In this document: positions 1-8,375 of the stretch, in pieces
Position numbering within the stretch: position 1 is the first letter of the stretch
Layout: each line of letters opens with the position of its first letter
Source of the DNA: Actinotignum urinale DSM 15805
Lineage (GTDB): Bacteria; Actinomycetota; Actinomycetes; Actinomycetales; Actinomycetaceae
Direction of reading: 5' to 3'
DNA length: 64,000 bases
Assembly: GCF_000420445.1 (NCBI RefSeq)
Contig: NZ_ATUY01000005.1
Location: forward strand, 62,001-126,000
Program-made: the position numbers and the translations under genes
Notes under the pieces: generated by a model
Told to the model about the DNA's origin: nothing
What the model saw: the letters and a program-made list of their open reading frames with translations, nothing else
Database searches by the model: none

Positions 1-264
1 GGACTGCCCGCCTTGCGCATCCCGGCTACCCAAACCGATAACAAGCCTGCAATCAGCTTTTCTATCAATACGCAACCGCACTTCTTGTTCCCAACGCTGG
101 GAAAGTTGCGCGGTATTTTCGCCCGGAACAGCAAGCGTTATCGGCGTAATCGGAGGATTTGTGAAGGTTCGAGCCATAACGCGCCCCGTCCACCCCAAGG
201 CACGCGCATCTCCAAGTCCCGCAACTAATTCGTCGCCAATAAAAATGACTCGCATATCCGACAC
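1..264 (-). CDS. SGNH/GDSL-type hydrolase, 5' part only
   Basis: The first 88 codons are inside the window; the gene runs off the left edge. The GTG start at 262-264 has a strong AAGGAGG five bases upstream; an ATG three codons later (253-255) is too far from that site. The N-terminus reads MSDMRVIFIGDELVAGLGD, matching block I of SGNH hydrolases (esterase/lipase fold), followed by a strand-rich region ending in VIGLGSRDA. The position that is the nucleophilic Ser in classical GDS(L) enzymes is Glu here (GDE), so either this is a variant subfamily or the catalytic residue differs. It is transcribed divergently from the CNNM pair. Family assignment rests on one motif block, so substrate and activity are unknown. 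Confidence 0.6.
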   Translation of the reverse strand, partial: MSDMRVIFIGDELVAGLGDARALGWTGRVMARTFTNPPITPITLAVPGENTAQLSQRWEQEVRLRIDRKADCRLVIGLGSRDAQGGQS

Positions 265-413
265 GTTAACCTCCTTTAACTTTCCTTATTTTACCGTGTG
301 ATTTAACTTTTCGTGAGAAACTCAATATATGTGCCCCAATGGCGTAACGCCTCACAGTACACACCCCAGAAAAAACCCTATAATGGGGACATCATGACTA
401 CTTTGGAAGCCAT

Positions 414-1715
414 ATGCTAGACGCAATCCTGCTCATATCAGCCGTACTACTAACTATCGGCACAGCAATTTTTGTGGCAGCGGAATTTTCCCTCGTCGCT
501 CTCGACCCCGCAGCGCTTGAAGCCCGCGCAGAAGAAGACCCCCGCGTAGCCAACGTATCGAAACGTCTCCACCACCTCTCGCTTTTCCTCTCGGCATGCC
601 AGGTAGGTATTACAGTTACGACGATTCTCCTCGGCTATGTTGCCCAAAGACCGTTAACTGACATTTTTTCGCGCTGGCTCGGCTCGGCCGGTATGGCAAA
701 AACAGCGGCCGTTGCGGTTGCGGCAACACTTGCCTTTATCCTCATGAACCTTTTTTCCATGCTTTTCGGCGAGCTCGTTCCCAAAAATATGGCGCTGTCC
801 GATCCGCTTAAAACCGCCAGCATGGTTGGCGGATCGCTCCACGTTTTCTCCATTTTGTTCAAACCCATTATTGTGTCCTTTAACGGCACAGCAAACTGGT
901 TCCTTCGCAAAATCGGGATAGAACCCGCCGACGAAATATCCGGAGCCCGTAGCGCCCCCGAACTAGGTGCCCTCGTGCGCCAATCCGCCCAGGCCGGAAC
1001 CCTGGAAGAATCCACGGCGGAACTCCTCACCGCCTCCATCGGCGTTGGAAACCTCACCGCAGTTGACGTGATGACGGATCGCGGGCGAGTCGCCTACCTT
1101 CCCGATACCGCAACAGCAGCAGATGTTATCGAAAAATCGAAACGAACCGGTTACTCGCGCTTCCCTGTGGTTGGCAAAGAAGGTCTGGACGATATTCGAG
1201 GTTTCGTCCACCTGCGCAAAGCCGTGGCGATTCCCTTTGAACGTCGCGCGGATGTAAGCATCACGTCCTCCTCCATCATGTTCGATGCCCCCGTCGTCCC
1301 AGAAACAATGGAAATGCCTGAACTTCTTGTGGAGCTACGCGATACGGGACTGCAGATGGCCGTCGTCGTCGACGAATATGGCGGAACCTCGGGAATCGTC
1401 ACCCTTGAAGATACCGTGGAAGAAATTGTGGGAAATATTAGCGACGAACACGACCGACGTAATGTGAACGTTCGCCGTACTCCAGATGGTGGGTGGATTA
1501 TTTCTGGGCGGTTGCGCCCCGACGAGGCATTCCGCGCCTGTGGTGTGCGTATCCCCGAGGAGGGACCTTACGAAACCGTGGGCGGTTTTATTATGACGGA
1601 ACTTGACCGGATTCCTGAAGTTGGGGACGCGGTGGATACGGATGATGCCACGCTCACGGTTCGTTCCATGGACGGGATGCGGGTGGATCGCGTGGAGGTG
1701 CGTATCAATGAATAA
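414..1715 (+). CDS. CNNM/CBS-domain membrane protein (HlyC/CorC family), first of a pair
   Basis: A 433-residue protein with an N-terminal CNNM (DUF21) membrane domain of about four hydrophobic segments (residues 1-190, including the FGELVPKN motif typical of the family). A tandem CBS pair follows (about 205-340; DVMTDRGRVAYL in CBS1, VVVDEYGGTSGIVTLEDTVE in CBS2), then a CorC_HlyC C-terminal domain (about 355-433). The family is linked to Mg2+/Co2+ transport or magnesium homeostasis, with CBS domains binding adenine nucleotides; the hemolysin label is historical. The ATG at 414 is the only good start. The gene overlaps the next one by 8 bases, so the two are co-translated and probably form a heteromeric complex in the membrane (inference). 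Confidence 0.9.
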   Translation: MLDAILLISAVLLTIGTAIFVAAEFSLVALDPAALEARAEEDPRVANVSKRLHHLSLFLSACQVGITVTTILLGYVAQRPLTDIFSRWLGSAGMAKTAAVAVAATLAFILMNLFSMLFGELVPKNMALSDPLKTASMVGGSLHVFSILFKPIIVSFNGTANWFLRKIGIEPADEISGARSAPELGALVRQSAQAGTLEESTAELLTASIGVGNLTAVDVMTDRGRVAYLPDTATAADVIEKSKRTGYSRFPVVGKEGLDDIRGFVHLRKAVAIPFERRADVSITSSSIMFDAPVVPETMEMPELLVELRDTGLQMAVVVDEYGGTSGIVTLEDTVEEIVGNISDEHDRRNVNVRRTPDGGWIISGRLRPDEAFRACGVRIPEEGPYETVGGFIMTELDRIPEVGDAVDTDDATLTVRSMDGMRVDRVEVRINE

Positions 1716-2745
1716 CGCTCTCGCCCTCCTCATCACCGTGTTGTTGCTTGCAGGGAACGGTTATTTTGTGGCCTGCGAATTTGCGTTGACGGCCTCGCGG
1801 GCCTCGCGCCTGGAACCTTTGGCGGAAACTAGCAAGCGCGCCGCGAAAGTGTTGAAAGCTACCCGAAATTTGAATGAAATGTTGGCGGCGTGCCAGCTCG
1901 GGGTGACGCTCTGTTCGGTGGCGCTCGGTGCGCTGGCGGAGCCCGTGATTGCGGGGCTTCTCCTTATCCCCTTCACTGCGCTTGGGTTGGGGTATGCGGT
2001 TGCGCATACGGTTGCCTTTGTTGTGGCACTGCTGTTGGTGACGGCTCTTCACGTGATTTTCGGTGAAATGGTGCCGAAAAATCTGTCTGTCACGCATCCT
2101 GAGCGCGTGGGCGTGTTGTTCGTTCCGAGCCTGCTTCTTTTCGCGAAAATTTTCCATCCCCTCACGTTCTGCCTCAACTGGCTGAGCATCCATATTGTGC
2201 GGTTATTTGGCATGAAGCCGAAGGATGAGGTTGTCTCCGCGTTTACGGCTCAAGAGGTTGCCAGTATTGTGGAGGCGAGCGAGGCGGCCGGGGTGCTCAC
2301 GGATACGCAGGGGCTTATTTCGGGGGCTCTGGAGTTTTCCGAGCACCAGGTGTCCGACACGATGGTGAAAATGTCTGACGTGGTGACGTATGATGCGACA
2401 GCGACTCCTGAAGATATTGAACGCGGGGTTGCAGAGCACGGCTTTTCTCGTTTCGTTATTGTGAATGGCGAGAATATTCTCGGCTATGTTCACGTGAAGG
2501 ATATTTTGGGAGTTGAGGAAAGTGCTCGCCGGAGCGCCATTCCGTATTGGCGGATTCGACGCATAGAAAATGTGCACGGAGAAGAAGAAGTTGAAGACGC
2601 TTTACGTTTAATGCAGAGAACCGGAACCCATATGGCGCGGGTTGTCGACGGGGCTGGTGGCACTCAAGGCATTATTTTCCTCGAAGACGTTATTGAAGAT
2701 CTGGTTGGGGACGTGCGAGACACTATGCAACGTAGGAAACTTTAG
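1708..2745 (+). CDS. CNNM/CBS-domain membrane protein, second of a pair
   Basis: A 345-residue paralogue of the upstream protein. The start is ATG 1708, inside the end of the preceding gene, with GGAGG about nine bases upstream. Longer in-frame readings extend into the first gene and are not credible. The CNNM domain (about 1-185; VIFGEMVPKN motif) and CBS pair (about 200-340; VDGAGGTQGIIFLEDVIEDL) are present, but the CorC_HlyC C-terminal domain of its partner is missing: the protein ends soon after CBS2. Such long/short pairs are common in Actinobacteria. The 3' end, including the stop codon, is repeated directly downstream (see the repeat at 2735-2776). Confidence 0.9.
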   Translation: MNNALALLITVLLLAGNGYFVACEFALTASRASRLEPLAETSKRAAKVLKATRNLNEMLAACQLGVTLCSVALGALAEPVIAGLLLIPFTALGLGYAVAHTVAFVVALLLVTALHVIFGEMVPKNLSVTHPERVGVLFVPSLLLFAKIFHPLTFCLNWLSIHIVRLFGMKPKDEVVSAFTAQEVASIVEASEAAGVLTDTQGLISGALEFSEHQVSDTMVKMSDVVTYDATATPEDIERGVAEHGFSRFVIVNGENILGYVHVKDILGVEESARRSAIPYWRIRRIENVHGEEEVEDALRLMQRTGTHMARVVDGAGGTQGIIFLEDVIEDLVGDVRDTMQRRKL

Positions 2746-2776
2746 CTGTTGGGCGGGAAATTCTAGCCGTGGCGGG
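2735..2776 (+). repeat. Stop-codon-spanning tandem duplication at the end of the second CNNM gene
   Basis: A 21-bp unit (2735-2755, GGAAACTTTAGCTG...) covering the last codons and the TAG stop is followed at once by a diverged copy (2756-2776, GGAAATTCTAGCCG...), 15 of 21 positions matching. A further pair built on TTGCGTGATG follows at about 2784 and 2806. The alignment was done by eye. Confidence 0.55.
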
Positions 2777-3119
2777 GGCCAGGTTGCGTGATGTGGAAGT
2801 TCAGTTTGCGTGATGCGCCGGCCACCTTGCGACAACCCTGGATGATTGCTGAAAAATTGCTACTAGAACTCACTATGTGCTAAAAAGACCTATAGTGAAG
2901 TGCCCTACCCGAGACGTGAAGAAATACGATTTTCCGCGCTGAAAATAATCCGTTTTTTGTTGGAAAATCAAGGGTTGCGGCACTCTGTGCGGGGGAGATG
3001 AGGCCTTCATGTGTCGCAAATATAACGGTTGCATAACACACGAAGTCCAACTAGTTTAGATAGAGTTAGAACGTGTTGAAAAGACTCCGAGATGGAGAAC
3101 ACGCGCAGAACGGAGAAAT
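2777..3119. other. Intergenic region before the M23 peptidase gene
   Basis: About 340 bases with no convincing gene. It holds a short direct repeat (TTGCGTGATG twice) near 2784-2816, then AT-richer sequence. A possible promoter for the downstream peptidase gene is TTGCAT near 3027 with a weak -10 around 3050-3060. I looked for the c-di-AMP (ydaO) riboswitch often found before cell-wall hydrolase genes in Actinobacteria and did not recognise its conserved core. Confidence 0.4.
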
Positions 3120-5090
3120 GTGGGAAAGCATAAGGGTGAAGTGTATAAGTCTCGTAGGCTTGCACTTTCGCAACCACGGGTTGGCGAAAGTGCCACCACC
3201 GCATCCCTTCGTCCTGCCCGCAGAGCTTCACGGGCTCTCGTTGAAGAACCAAAAGAAACGATTAGCGTAACCCAGCCCAAAAGATCGCGTCGTGCTCTAC
3301 AAGAACTTAATAAACCCGTAGAAACCAGCGCGAATACTCCAACGATTTCATTATCGAAAAATACTGAGCGCGGGCGTCGCAAAAATACCGGAGTTCGCGC
3401 AACGCAACATCCTGCAACGCAACATAAAGAAACAATTTCTCGTCAAGCTGTCTCCCGTGGTTCGCGAGCCAAGCGTGTCGAAGAAAATAGCGCACTTGTT
3501 ACGGAACTCGTCGAAAAAACACGCGTAGCAAAACGCGCAGAAAAAACCGAGAAAATAGCTCCTCAACCTCCTACACCAAACGACACTGCGGGCAAAATTT
3601 TTGCTTCTGCGAAAAATGTCGGACGTCGGGCGCGTCAAGATGTGGGTGGCAAGACTCCCCAACAAACATCTCCACGCTATGCGCAAGATGACAACTCTCA
3701 AAAAGCGACACTACGGGCGGTAAAAGATACACCTTCGCACCAGACTGACGCACCTCTCACTACACGTAACATCCGTAACAACAACGAAATCGTTAAGAAC
3801 GCAGTACAACGCGAGGCCGAAAAAACTCCGGTGCGCGCAATCGAGGTCGTTGATTCGCAAGTCGCTTCACGTGTTGCTTCCAGTACGGATACAAAACCAG
3901 TTTCACGTGTAGCCTCAGAAACGGACATAAAACCGGTTTCAAACGCAACCTCAGAAACGGATACGCAAGCGGTTTCACGCGCTACTTCAAACACCGATAT
4001 AAAACCGGTTTCACGTGCTATTTCCAATACGGATATAAAAGCAGTTTCAAACGTAGCTTCAGAAACGAATACGAAACCGGTCTCGCGCGCAACCTCAGAA
4101 ATGGATATAAAGCCGGTTTCCCGTGCTGCATCCACCCCCGATATTAAAGCAGTTGCCCGCCCAGCCTCTAGCGTTGCTAGTCCGGATTCGCCGTTGCGTG
4201 TCGCAATGAGTAGCGAACCGATTACGCAAAAAATTTGTATTGGGAAACGCGTTGTGAAGGACGTCGTCGAACATAAAGATGAAAAGAAACTTCTAGACGT
4301 ACAGATTCACACCGTCCGAGAAAATGCGTCGGTTGTCCAAAAACATCGTTTTTTGTTTACGCCACATAATATCGGCGTCGCCGCGACGGTTGTGGGTCTT
4401 GGGCTTGCGGTTCCCGTGTTGACAACGATGACGGGTAACGCTGCGGAAAATTTGACTCCCTCTTTGGTGCCTACGGAAACCTCAACCACGGGCTTGCCGA
4501 AACAGTTAACGGCGAATAATTCCGTCGAGGCAGTCGCGAAAGCACATGATGCGCAACAAAACCCGGTTCCGCAAAGCCAACAGACTTCCGGGGCGTCCGG
4601 GAATCGTGGCGCCTTTGCGATTCCGACCGAAGATGTAATTGTGTGGCCCCTACAGCAGGGTGTTTATCGCTACACTTCGCCGTTCGGTTATCGAATCCAT
4701 CCTATTTTCGGGAAACGCGCCATCCATACCGGGCAAGATATGGCGGCGCCTATGGGTACGCCTATCCACGCGGTGGCAGACGGTGAAGTTCAACATGCGG
4801 GTGCCGGTACTGAGGGTTACTCGAACAATCTCATTATTATTAAGCACACGGTTCGCGGAGAAACGTTCTACACGTATTACATTCACATGTACGACGACGG
4901 CGTTTTCGTAAAACCTGGGGATAAGGTGAAGGCCGGGGATGTGATTGGGGCTGTTGGTTCAAACGGAAATTCGACGGGACCACATCTTCATTTTGAGGTT
5001 CATAATGCGCAGAATGAACCGGTTGAGCCACTCGGCTTCCTTACATCACATAACGCTCTGCAACTGAACGAACTCGGTATCCACAATTAA
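3120..5090 (+). CDS. M23-family peptidoglycan metallopeptidase with long repeat-rich N-terminal region
   Basis: A 656-residue protein. Residues 1-400 are highly charged and low-complexity (Lys/Arg/Thr/Ser-rich) and include eight 12-residue repeats at about 255-350. One hydrophobic segment at about 420-440 (IGVAATVVGLGLAVPVL) should anchor it in the membrane. A LytM/M23 domain lies at about 510-645 with the zinc ligands visible as HTGQD and HLHFEV. The domain cleaves peptide cross-links in peptidoglycan outside the cell, so the long basic part would be cytoplasmic (type II topology), which is unusual for a wall hydrolase. The GTG start at 3120 has GGAG only four bases upstream; a GTG seven codons later (3141) is an alternative. 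Confidence 0.85.
   Translation: MGKHKGEVYKSRRLALSQPRVGESATTASLRPARRASRALVEEPKETISVTQPKRSRRALQELNKPVETSANTPTISLSKNTERGRRKNTGVRATQHPATQHKETISRQAVSRGSRAKRVEENSALVTELVEKTRVAKRAEKTEKIAPQPPTPNDTAGKIFASAKNVGRRARQDVGGKTPQQTSPRYAQDDNSQKATLRAVKDTPSHQTDAPLTTRNIRNNNEIVKNAVQREAEKTPVRAIEVVDSQVASRVASSTDTKPVSRVASETDIKPVSNATSETDTQAVSRATSNTDIKPVSRAISNTDIKAVSNVASETNTKPVSRATSEMDIKPVSRAASTPDIKAVARPASSVASPDSPLRVAMSSEPITQKICIGKRVVKDVVEHKDEKKLLDVQIHTVRENASVVQKHRFLFTPHNIGVAATVVGLGLAVPVLTTMTGNAAENLTPSLVPTETSTTGLPKQLTANNSVEAVAKAHDAQQNPVPQSQQTSGASGNRGAFAIPTEDVIVWPLQQGVYRYTSPFGYRIHPIFGKRAIHTGQDMAAPMGTPIHAVADGEVQHAGAGTEGYSNNLIIIKHTVRGETFYTYYIHMYDDGVFVKPGDKVKAGDVIGAVGSNGNSTGPHLHFEVHNAQNEPVEPLGFLTSHNALQLNELGIHN
3882..4169 (+). 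repeat. Eight tandem 36-bp coding repeats (12-residue units)
   Basis: Eight in-frame units inside the M23 peptidase gene, consensus close to ETDIKPVSRATS. Examples are STDTKPVSRVAS, ETDIKPVSNATS, NTDIKPVSRAIS and TPDIKAVARPAS. Units alternate in small substitutions, and the last is the most diverged. Such arrays usually change copy number by slippage or recombination. Confidence 0.9.
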
Positions 5091-5124
5091 GGAACGGTGC
5101 TTGTGATGCTGAGGAGTGAAAGAC

Positions 5125-5202
5125 GTGGCTAACACAAGCAAGGCAGTTGCAGGAATCACACGTGCAACCCTGGTTATTCACCACAGTAGTTGCTGGCGAT
5201 AG
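5125..5202 (+). CDS. Possible 25-residue leader peptide upstream of the GDPD gene
   Basis: A short reading frame starting GTG at 5125 with GAGGAG eight bases upstream, a near-ideal site, and ending TAG at 5200-5202. The product would be MANTSKAVAG... ending HHSSCWR. The stop lies just before the ribosome-binding site of the downstream phosphodiesterase gene, so it could be a translated upstream ORF that couples to or attenuates that gene. The evidence is only the ribosome-binding site and position; no homologue is known to me. Confidence 0.25.
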   Translation: MANTSKAVAGITRATLVIHHSSCWR

Positions 5203-5213
5203 GCGAGGTGGAT

Positions 5214-6038
5214 ATGGCTAGGGTTTACAATATTGGTTCGCAACCGGTGATTATTGCTCATCGTGGAGGGGCCGCGGAATTTACCGAAAATTCGATCGAG
5301 GCTTTTCAACATACGGTCGCGCAAGGATTCCGTTTCATCGAATCCGATGTTCATGCAACCCGTGACGGCATCCCTGTAATCCACCACGATCCTGTTATTC
5401 GTGGCGAGGGCGGCACGGAACTCTTAGCGATAAATACGTTGACCTGGAAAGAACTGCAACGCTTTCAGGACAGCGATGGAACTCTTCCTCGCCTGGAAGA
5501 TGTTCTAGATGCATTTCCCGATGTGGTGTTTAATTTAGATGCGAAAAGCGACGAGGCAGTGGAACCTTTGGCGCGGGCGATTCGGCACACCTCCTGCGAG
5601 AAGCGCGTGTGTTTGGCAAGTTTTAAGCAGAAACGTATTGATCAGATGCGGGCGCTTGTTCCCGGCGCGGCTTTTTCTTTGGGAACGAGCGAGGTTGCTC
5701 GCCTTGTTCTTCGTTCAAAATTTCCACGACGAAAAACTGACCTAAGCCCCCGTTTTCCTCATCCCGATCGTGGTTTTCAGGCTCTTCAAATTCCTGTGGA
5801 TATGCGTATCGCCGTGCCGGGAAAGTTGGGTGAATATATTTATACGACGGTGAAAGTTGCAACTCCGGAATTAGTGCGTTTTGCCCACGCGCAGGGGCTT
5901 GCCGTGCATGTGTGGACGATTAATAGTGAACGTGAGGCGCAAGGCCTCATTGATATCGGTGTGGACGGAATCATTACGGACATTCCGATAAAAATGCGCA
6001 CCCACTTTTTGGATTCGGGTGTGGAGATCGATTATTGA
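5214..6038 (+). CDS. Glycerophosphodiester phosphodiesterase family protein
   Basis: A 274-residue TIM-barrel enzyme of the GDPD family. The family signature is visible at the N-terminus: IIAHRGG, then ENSIEAF (catalytic/metal Glu), then ESDVHATRDGIPVIHHDP with the catalytic His. The C-terminus has HVWTIN and GVDGIITDIP, both typical. GDPD enzymes release glycerol-3-phosphate from glycerophosphodiesters; there is no signal peptide, so the enzyme acts in the cytoplasm. The start chosen is ATG 5214 with GAGG five bases upstream; an in-frame TTG 24 bases earlier lacks such a site. It may be co-transcribed with the upstream M23 peptidase gene (123-base gap). Confidence 0.88.
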   Translation: MARVYNIGSQPVIIAHRGGAAEFTENSIEAFQHTVAQGFRFIESDVHATRDGIPVIHHDPVIRGEGGTELLAINTLTWKELQRFQDSDGTLPRLEDVLDAFPDVVFNLDAKSDEAVEPLARAIRHTSCEKRVCLASFKQKRIDQMRALVPGAAFSLGTSEVARLVLRSKFPRRKTDLSPRFPHPDRGFQALQIPVDMRIAVPGKLGEYIYTTVKVATPELVRFAHAQGLAVHVWTINSEREAQGLIDIGVDGIITDIPIKMRTHFLDSGVEIDY

Positions 6039-6091
6039 TTATGTTTCTCCTGCCATCTCTCCTAGCGACAGGCAATTCAAAAACAACCTGA

Positions 6092-6126
6092 ACAAAAGAA
6101 AGGGGACCGGCAACGCCGATCCCCTC
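6092..6126 (-). terminator. Intrinsic terminator downstream of the bL37 gene
   Basis: Read on the minus strand, a GC-rich hairpin (GGGGATCGG paired with CCGGTCCCC, four-base loop) is followed by TTTCTTTTGTT. It lies about 10 bases after the bL37 stop codon. Confidence 0.75.
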
Positions 6127-6135
6127 CCCGAATCT

Positions 6136-6210
6136 TTAGGTATTCGGGCGCTTACCATGATTCGCCTTTTTCTTACGGCGATCACGGCGCATACGTCCAC
6201 GCTTGCTCAT
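6136..6210 (-). CDS. 50S ribosomal protein bL37 (24-residue mini protein)
   Basis: A tiny gene that automated callers usually miss. The product starts MSKRGRMRRDRRKKKAN and ends HGKRPNT. It matches the very basic 24-residue protein found in mycobacterial 70S structures and named bL37, conserved in Actinobacteria, which binds 23S rRNA. AGGAG lies five to nine bases upstream of the ATG at 6208-6210, and a strong terminator follows, so this is a monocistronic unit. A -10-like TAGAAT (minus strand, 6254-6259) lies upstream, but I see no good -35. The region from 6211 to 6478 otherwise holds nothing I can assign. Confidence 0.85.
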   Translation of the reverse strand: MSKRGRMRRDRRKKKANHGKRPNT

Positions 6211-6478
6211 TTTTACTCCTCTAGTTCAACGCCCGAAAAATAGGCACGCGGATATTCTACCGAAAAACCTCCGCACACACAGTTTTCTGGCGAAAATGTA
6301 ATGAACGTCTTGTTTCAGTCGCTTCATGCGAAACCAAACTTCCTCACTCAAACACGCATTGGGTGGATAACCACGCTTCACTCTGCCCACATCTCGCCGT
6401 CCACACCTCTTCCCCATCGCGCAAGAAAGCTAACGTGTTTCGCGGGCGAATCGCCGCGCACCGTCGTCGTACACAAAA

Positions 6479-6796
6479 TTAACTCGTCGTGCGACGATAA
6501 ACCTCAATCTGGCTCACAATACGCGCCCGCAACGTACTTGGCGCCTGTTCTTGGCAACATCTGCGCAAAATCTCACGGACATGCGATTCCGCCTCGGTAC
6601 GCTCCGCACATTCAGGACACCCCGAAACATGCGCATTCAAACGCGACTCTTGAACCTCGGAAAGCTGGCGGTCCACATACTCGAAAAGCTGGTCGACAAT
6701 ATCGTCACAACAACATGGCGATACATCGGGCGAATCCAAAGAATTACCAGACTCTTCAAGCGTGGACTCCAACCACCTACGCATTTCTTCGCTCAC
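6479..6796 (-). CDS. rsrA: Mycothiol-system anti-sigma factor (RsrA type)
   Basis: A 105-residue zinc-binding anti-sigma factor. The ZAS signature HVSGCPEC (H-x3-C-x2-C) is present at about residues 55-62, with an upstream Cys cluster (CCC near 28-30) and a CC pair (RRCC) near the C-terminus, as in RsrA-type proteins. In the known systems, disulfide stress oxidises these cysteines, zinc is lost and the sigma factor is released. The GTG start at 6796 overlaps the sigR stop by four bases (GTGA), so the two are translationally coupled. An extra-long N-terminal stretch (about 25 residues) precedes the first Cys cluster. Confidence 0.88.
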   Translation of the reverse strand: MSEEMRRWLESTLEESGNSLDSPDVSPCCCDDIVDQLFEYVDRQLSEVQESRLNAHVSGCPECAERTEAESHVREILRRCCQEQAPSTLRARIVSQIEVYRRTTS

Positions 6797-7461
6797 TTTT
6801 TCTCCTTCGCCACGCCCGCCGTTGCCGCCCCCTGAGGGGCAGATTTTTTCGCACCACGAGCTTTTTTCCCATAGCCAAGCTCACGCGCATAATCCGCTAA
6901 AAGTTCTCGAAGCTGCTTGCGCCCGCGGTGGAGGCGGGACATCACGGTGCCAATCGGCGTTTCCATAATGTCCGCGATTTCCTGGTACGCAAACCCCTCA
7001 ATATCGGCCAAGTACACCACCATGCGACGATCTTCCGGAAGCTTGCTCATCGCATCACGAATCTCGGATTGAGGTAAGTTTTCCAACGCCTCAGCTTCCG
7101 CGCTCATCATCCCCGTGGAGTGATGCGACGCCGCCCTGTATTCTTGCCAGTCCTCAATTTCCGAGGCATGCGTCTGTTGCGGTTGACGTTGCGCTTTCCG
7201 ATAATTCGAAATAAACGTGTTGTTGAGAATTCGGTAGAGCCACGCCTTTAAATTCGTTCCCGGTTTGTACTGGTGAAAAGCCGAAAACGCCTTAGCGTAG
7301 GTGTCCTGAACCAAATCTTCAGCATCGGCAGGATTGCGGGTGAGCCTCATGGCAGCGCCATAAAGTTGGTCGAGGAAGGGAATTGCGTCCTTTTCAAAAC
7401 GCGTGGCTCGCTGAGCTTGCGTTTCTTCCGGTGCGGATCGTTGAATGTCTGTGGTCATCAT
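6793..7461 (-). CDS. sigR: ECF RNA polymerase sigma factor, SigR/SigH type
   Basis: A 222-residue group 4 sigma factor that partners the overlapping rsrA. Region 2 is visible as [20 protein letters not shown] and [19 protein letters not shown]. Region 4 contains [20 protein letters not shown] and the helix-turn-helix [20 protein letters not shown]. SigR directs thioredoxin, mycothiol and proteostasis genes under disulfide stress. I chose the tandem ATG pair at 7461/7458, which fits the usual length. The frame stays open for 63 more codons to 7650, including an ATG at 7494 preceded by GGAA, leaving room for a longer isoform. The Ala/Lys-rich C-terminal tail is not conserved. Confidence 0.87.
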   Translation of the reverse strand: MMTTDIQRSAPEETQAQRATRFEKDAIPFLDQLYGAAMRLTRNPADAEDLVQDTYAKAFSAFHQYKPGTNLKAWLYRILNNTFISNYRKAQRQPQQTHASEIEDWQEYRAASHHSTGMMSAEAEALENLPQSEIRDAMSKLPEDRRMVVYLADIEGFAYQEIADIMETPIGTVMSRLHRGRKQLRELLADYARELGYGKKARGAKKSAPQGAATAGVAKEKK

Positions 7462-7898
7462 GTATAGATTACCTGTTCCGTGCCGTAGGGGCATTTCTTT
7501 TTCCGACGACGTATTATGTCGATGGTGAATTATGTGCGAAAACTGCGGAAATTCCGTTGCTTTCATAATGTTTAACGAGTTGTGGACAATTTTATTCCGA
7601 CATGTGGCGCGTATCGCGCGTCCCGTTCGCATGGGTTTTCTTAACTCCAAATTTCGACACCGTTGCGTTGCGTGTCCCGTTCGCGCATGTGTTGCATTGC
7701 CCGTCGTGCCCGGCGTCTGTTGTTCTTTTTTCTCGACGACGATACGCGCTTTTCGTCGTCGTTACGTTGTGGTGATAGTTCCCGTGCTATCCACAAAAGT
7801 TTCCACATGTCCTCGTTAGCTGGTGATATCTTTACGCCGGTGGGAATAGTTACCGGATAGAACTCACATTTTTCGCTCTCATAGGGCAAAATTAATCC

Positions 7899-8375
7899 AT
7901 GGGACTTATTCGTATGATTGCGCGCCCCGCATTGGCTGCGCCATTTATTCTTCAGGGCTTTTCCGCGTTGCGTCACCCTGCCAAAAACCGTGAACAGGTT
8001 GACAACGTTGGTGTTTTCATTAGCGCCATCGACGAAGATATTTCCGATAAAAAGAAAGATATGATTATTCGCGCAACCGGGGTAGTCCAGGTAGTTGCTG
8101 GTGTTTTGTTGAGCGTCGGAAAATTCCAGAAATTATCGGGGGCTGTGTTAGCAACAACCCAACTGCCGATTGCCTTGGGTAAGAATCCCGTGTGGGCTGT
8201 TGCCGATGAAGATGCTCCACAGGCACGCGAAGGCCTTGTTACTTCGCTTGCCCTGGCAGGCGGAGCCCTTCTTGCTGTGGCAGACAATAAAGGACGTCCT
8301 TCGCTCGGATACCGCTACCATGCGTGGAAAAATCACCGTCAGGAAGCGAAGGAAGCTGGACATGATACTAACTAG
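7899..8375 (+). CDS. DoxX family membrane protein
   Basis: A 158-residue protein with three or four hydrophobic segments. It starts MGLIRMIARPALAAPFILQG with SALRHP soon after, typical of actinobacterial DoxX proteins, which end in a cytoplasmic charged tail as here (YRYHAWKNHRQEAKEAGH). Family members are poorly characterised; some form a membrane oxidoreductase complex with superoxide dismutase in mycobacteria. The start ATG at 7899 is the first in frame. The stop codon TAG lies within the first unit of a tandem 17-bp array (8370-8505). It is divergent from sigR, and the gap holds DnaA-box-like words (CTATCCACA near 7785) that may be chance. Confidence 0.85.
   Translation: MGLIRMIARPALAAPFILQGFSALRHPAKNREQVDNVGVFISAIDEDISDKKKDMIIRATGVVQVVAGVLLSVGKFQKLSGAVLATTQLPIALGKNPVWAVADEDAPQAREGLVTSLALAGGALLAVADNKGRPSLGYRYHAWKNHRQEAKEAGHDTN

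Noticed and set aside
7641-7812. Small minus-strand ORF starting MWKLLWIARELSPQ upstream of sigR
   Set aside because: It has several rare codons, a poorly spaced ribosome-binding site and no recognised family; more likely part of the sigR leader.
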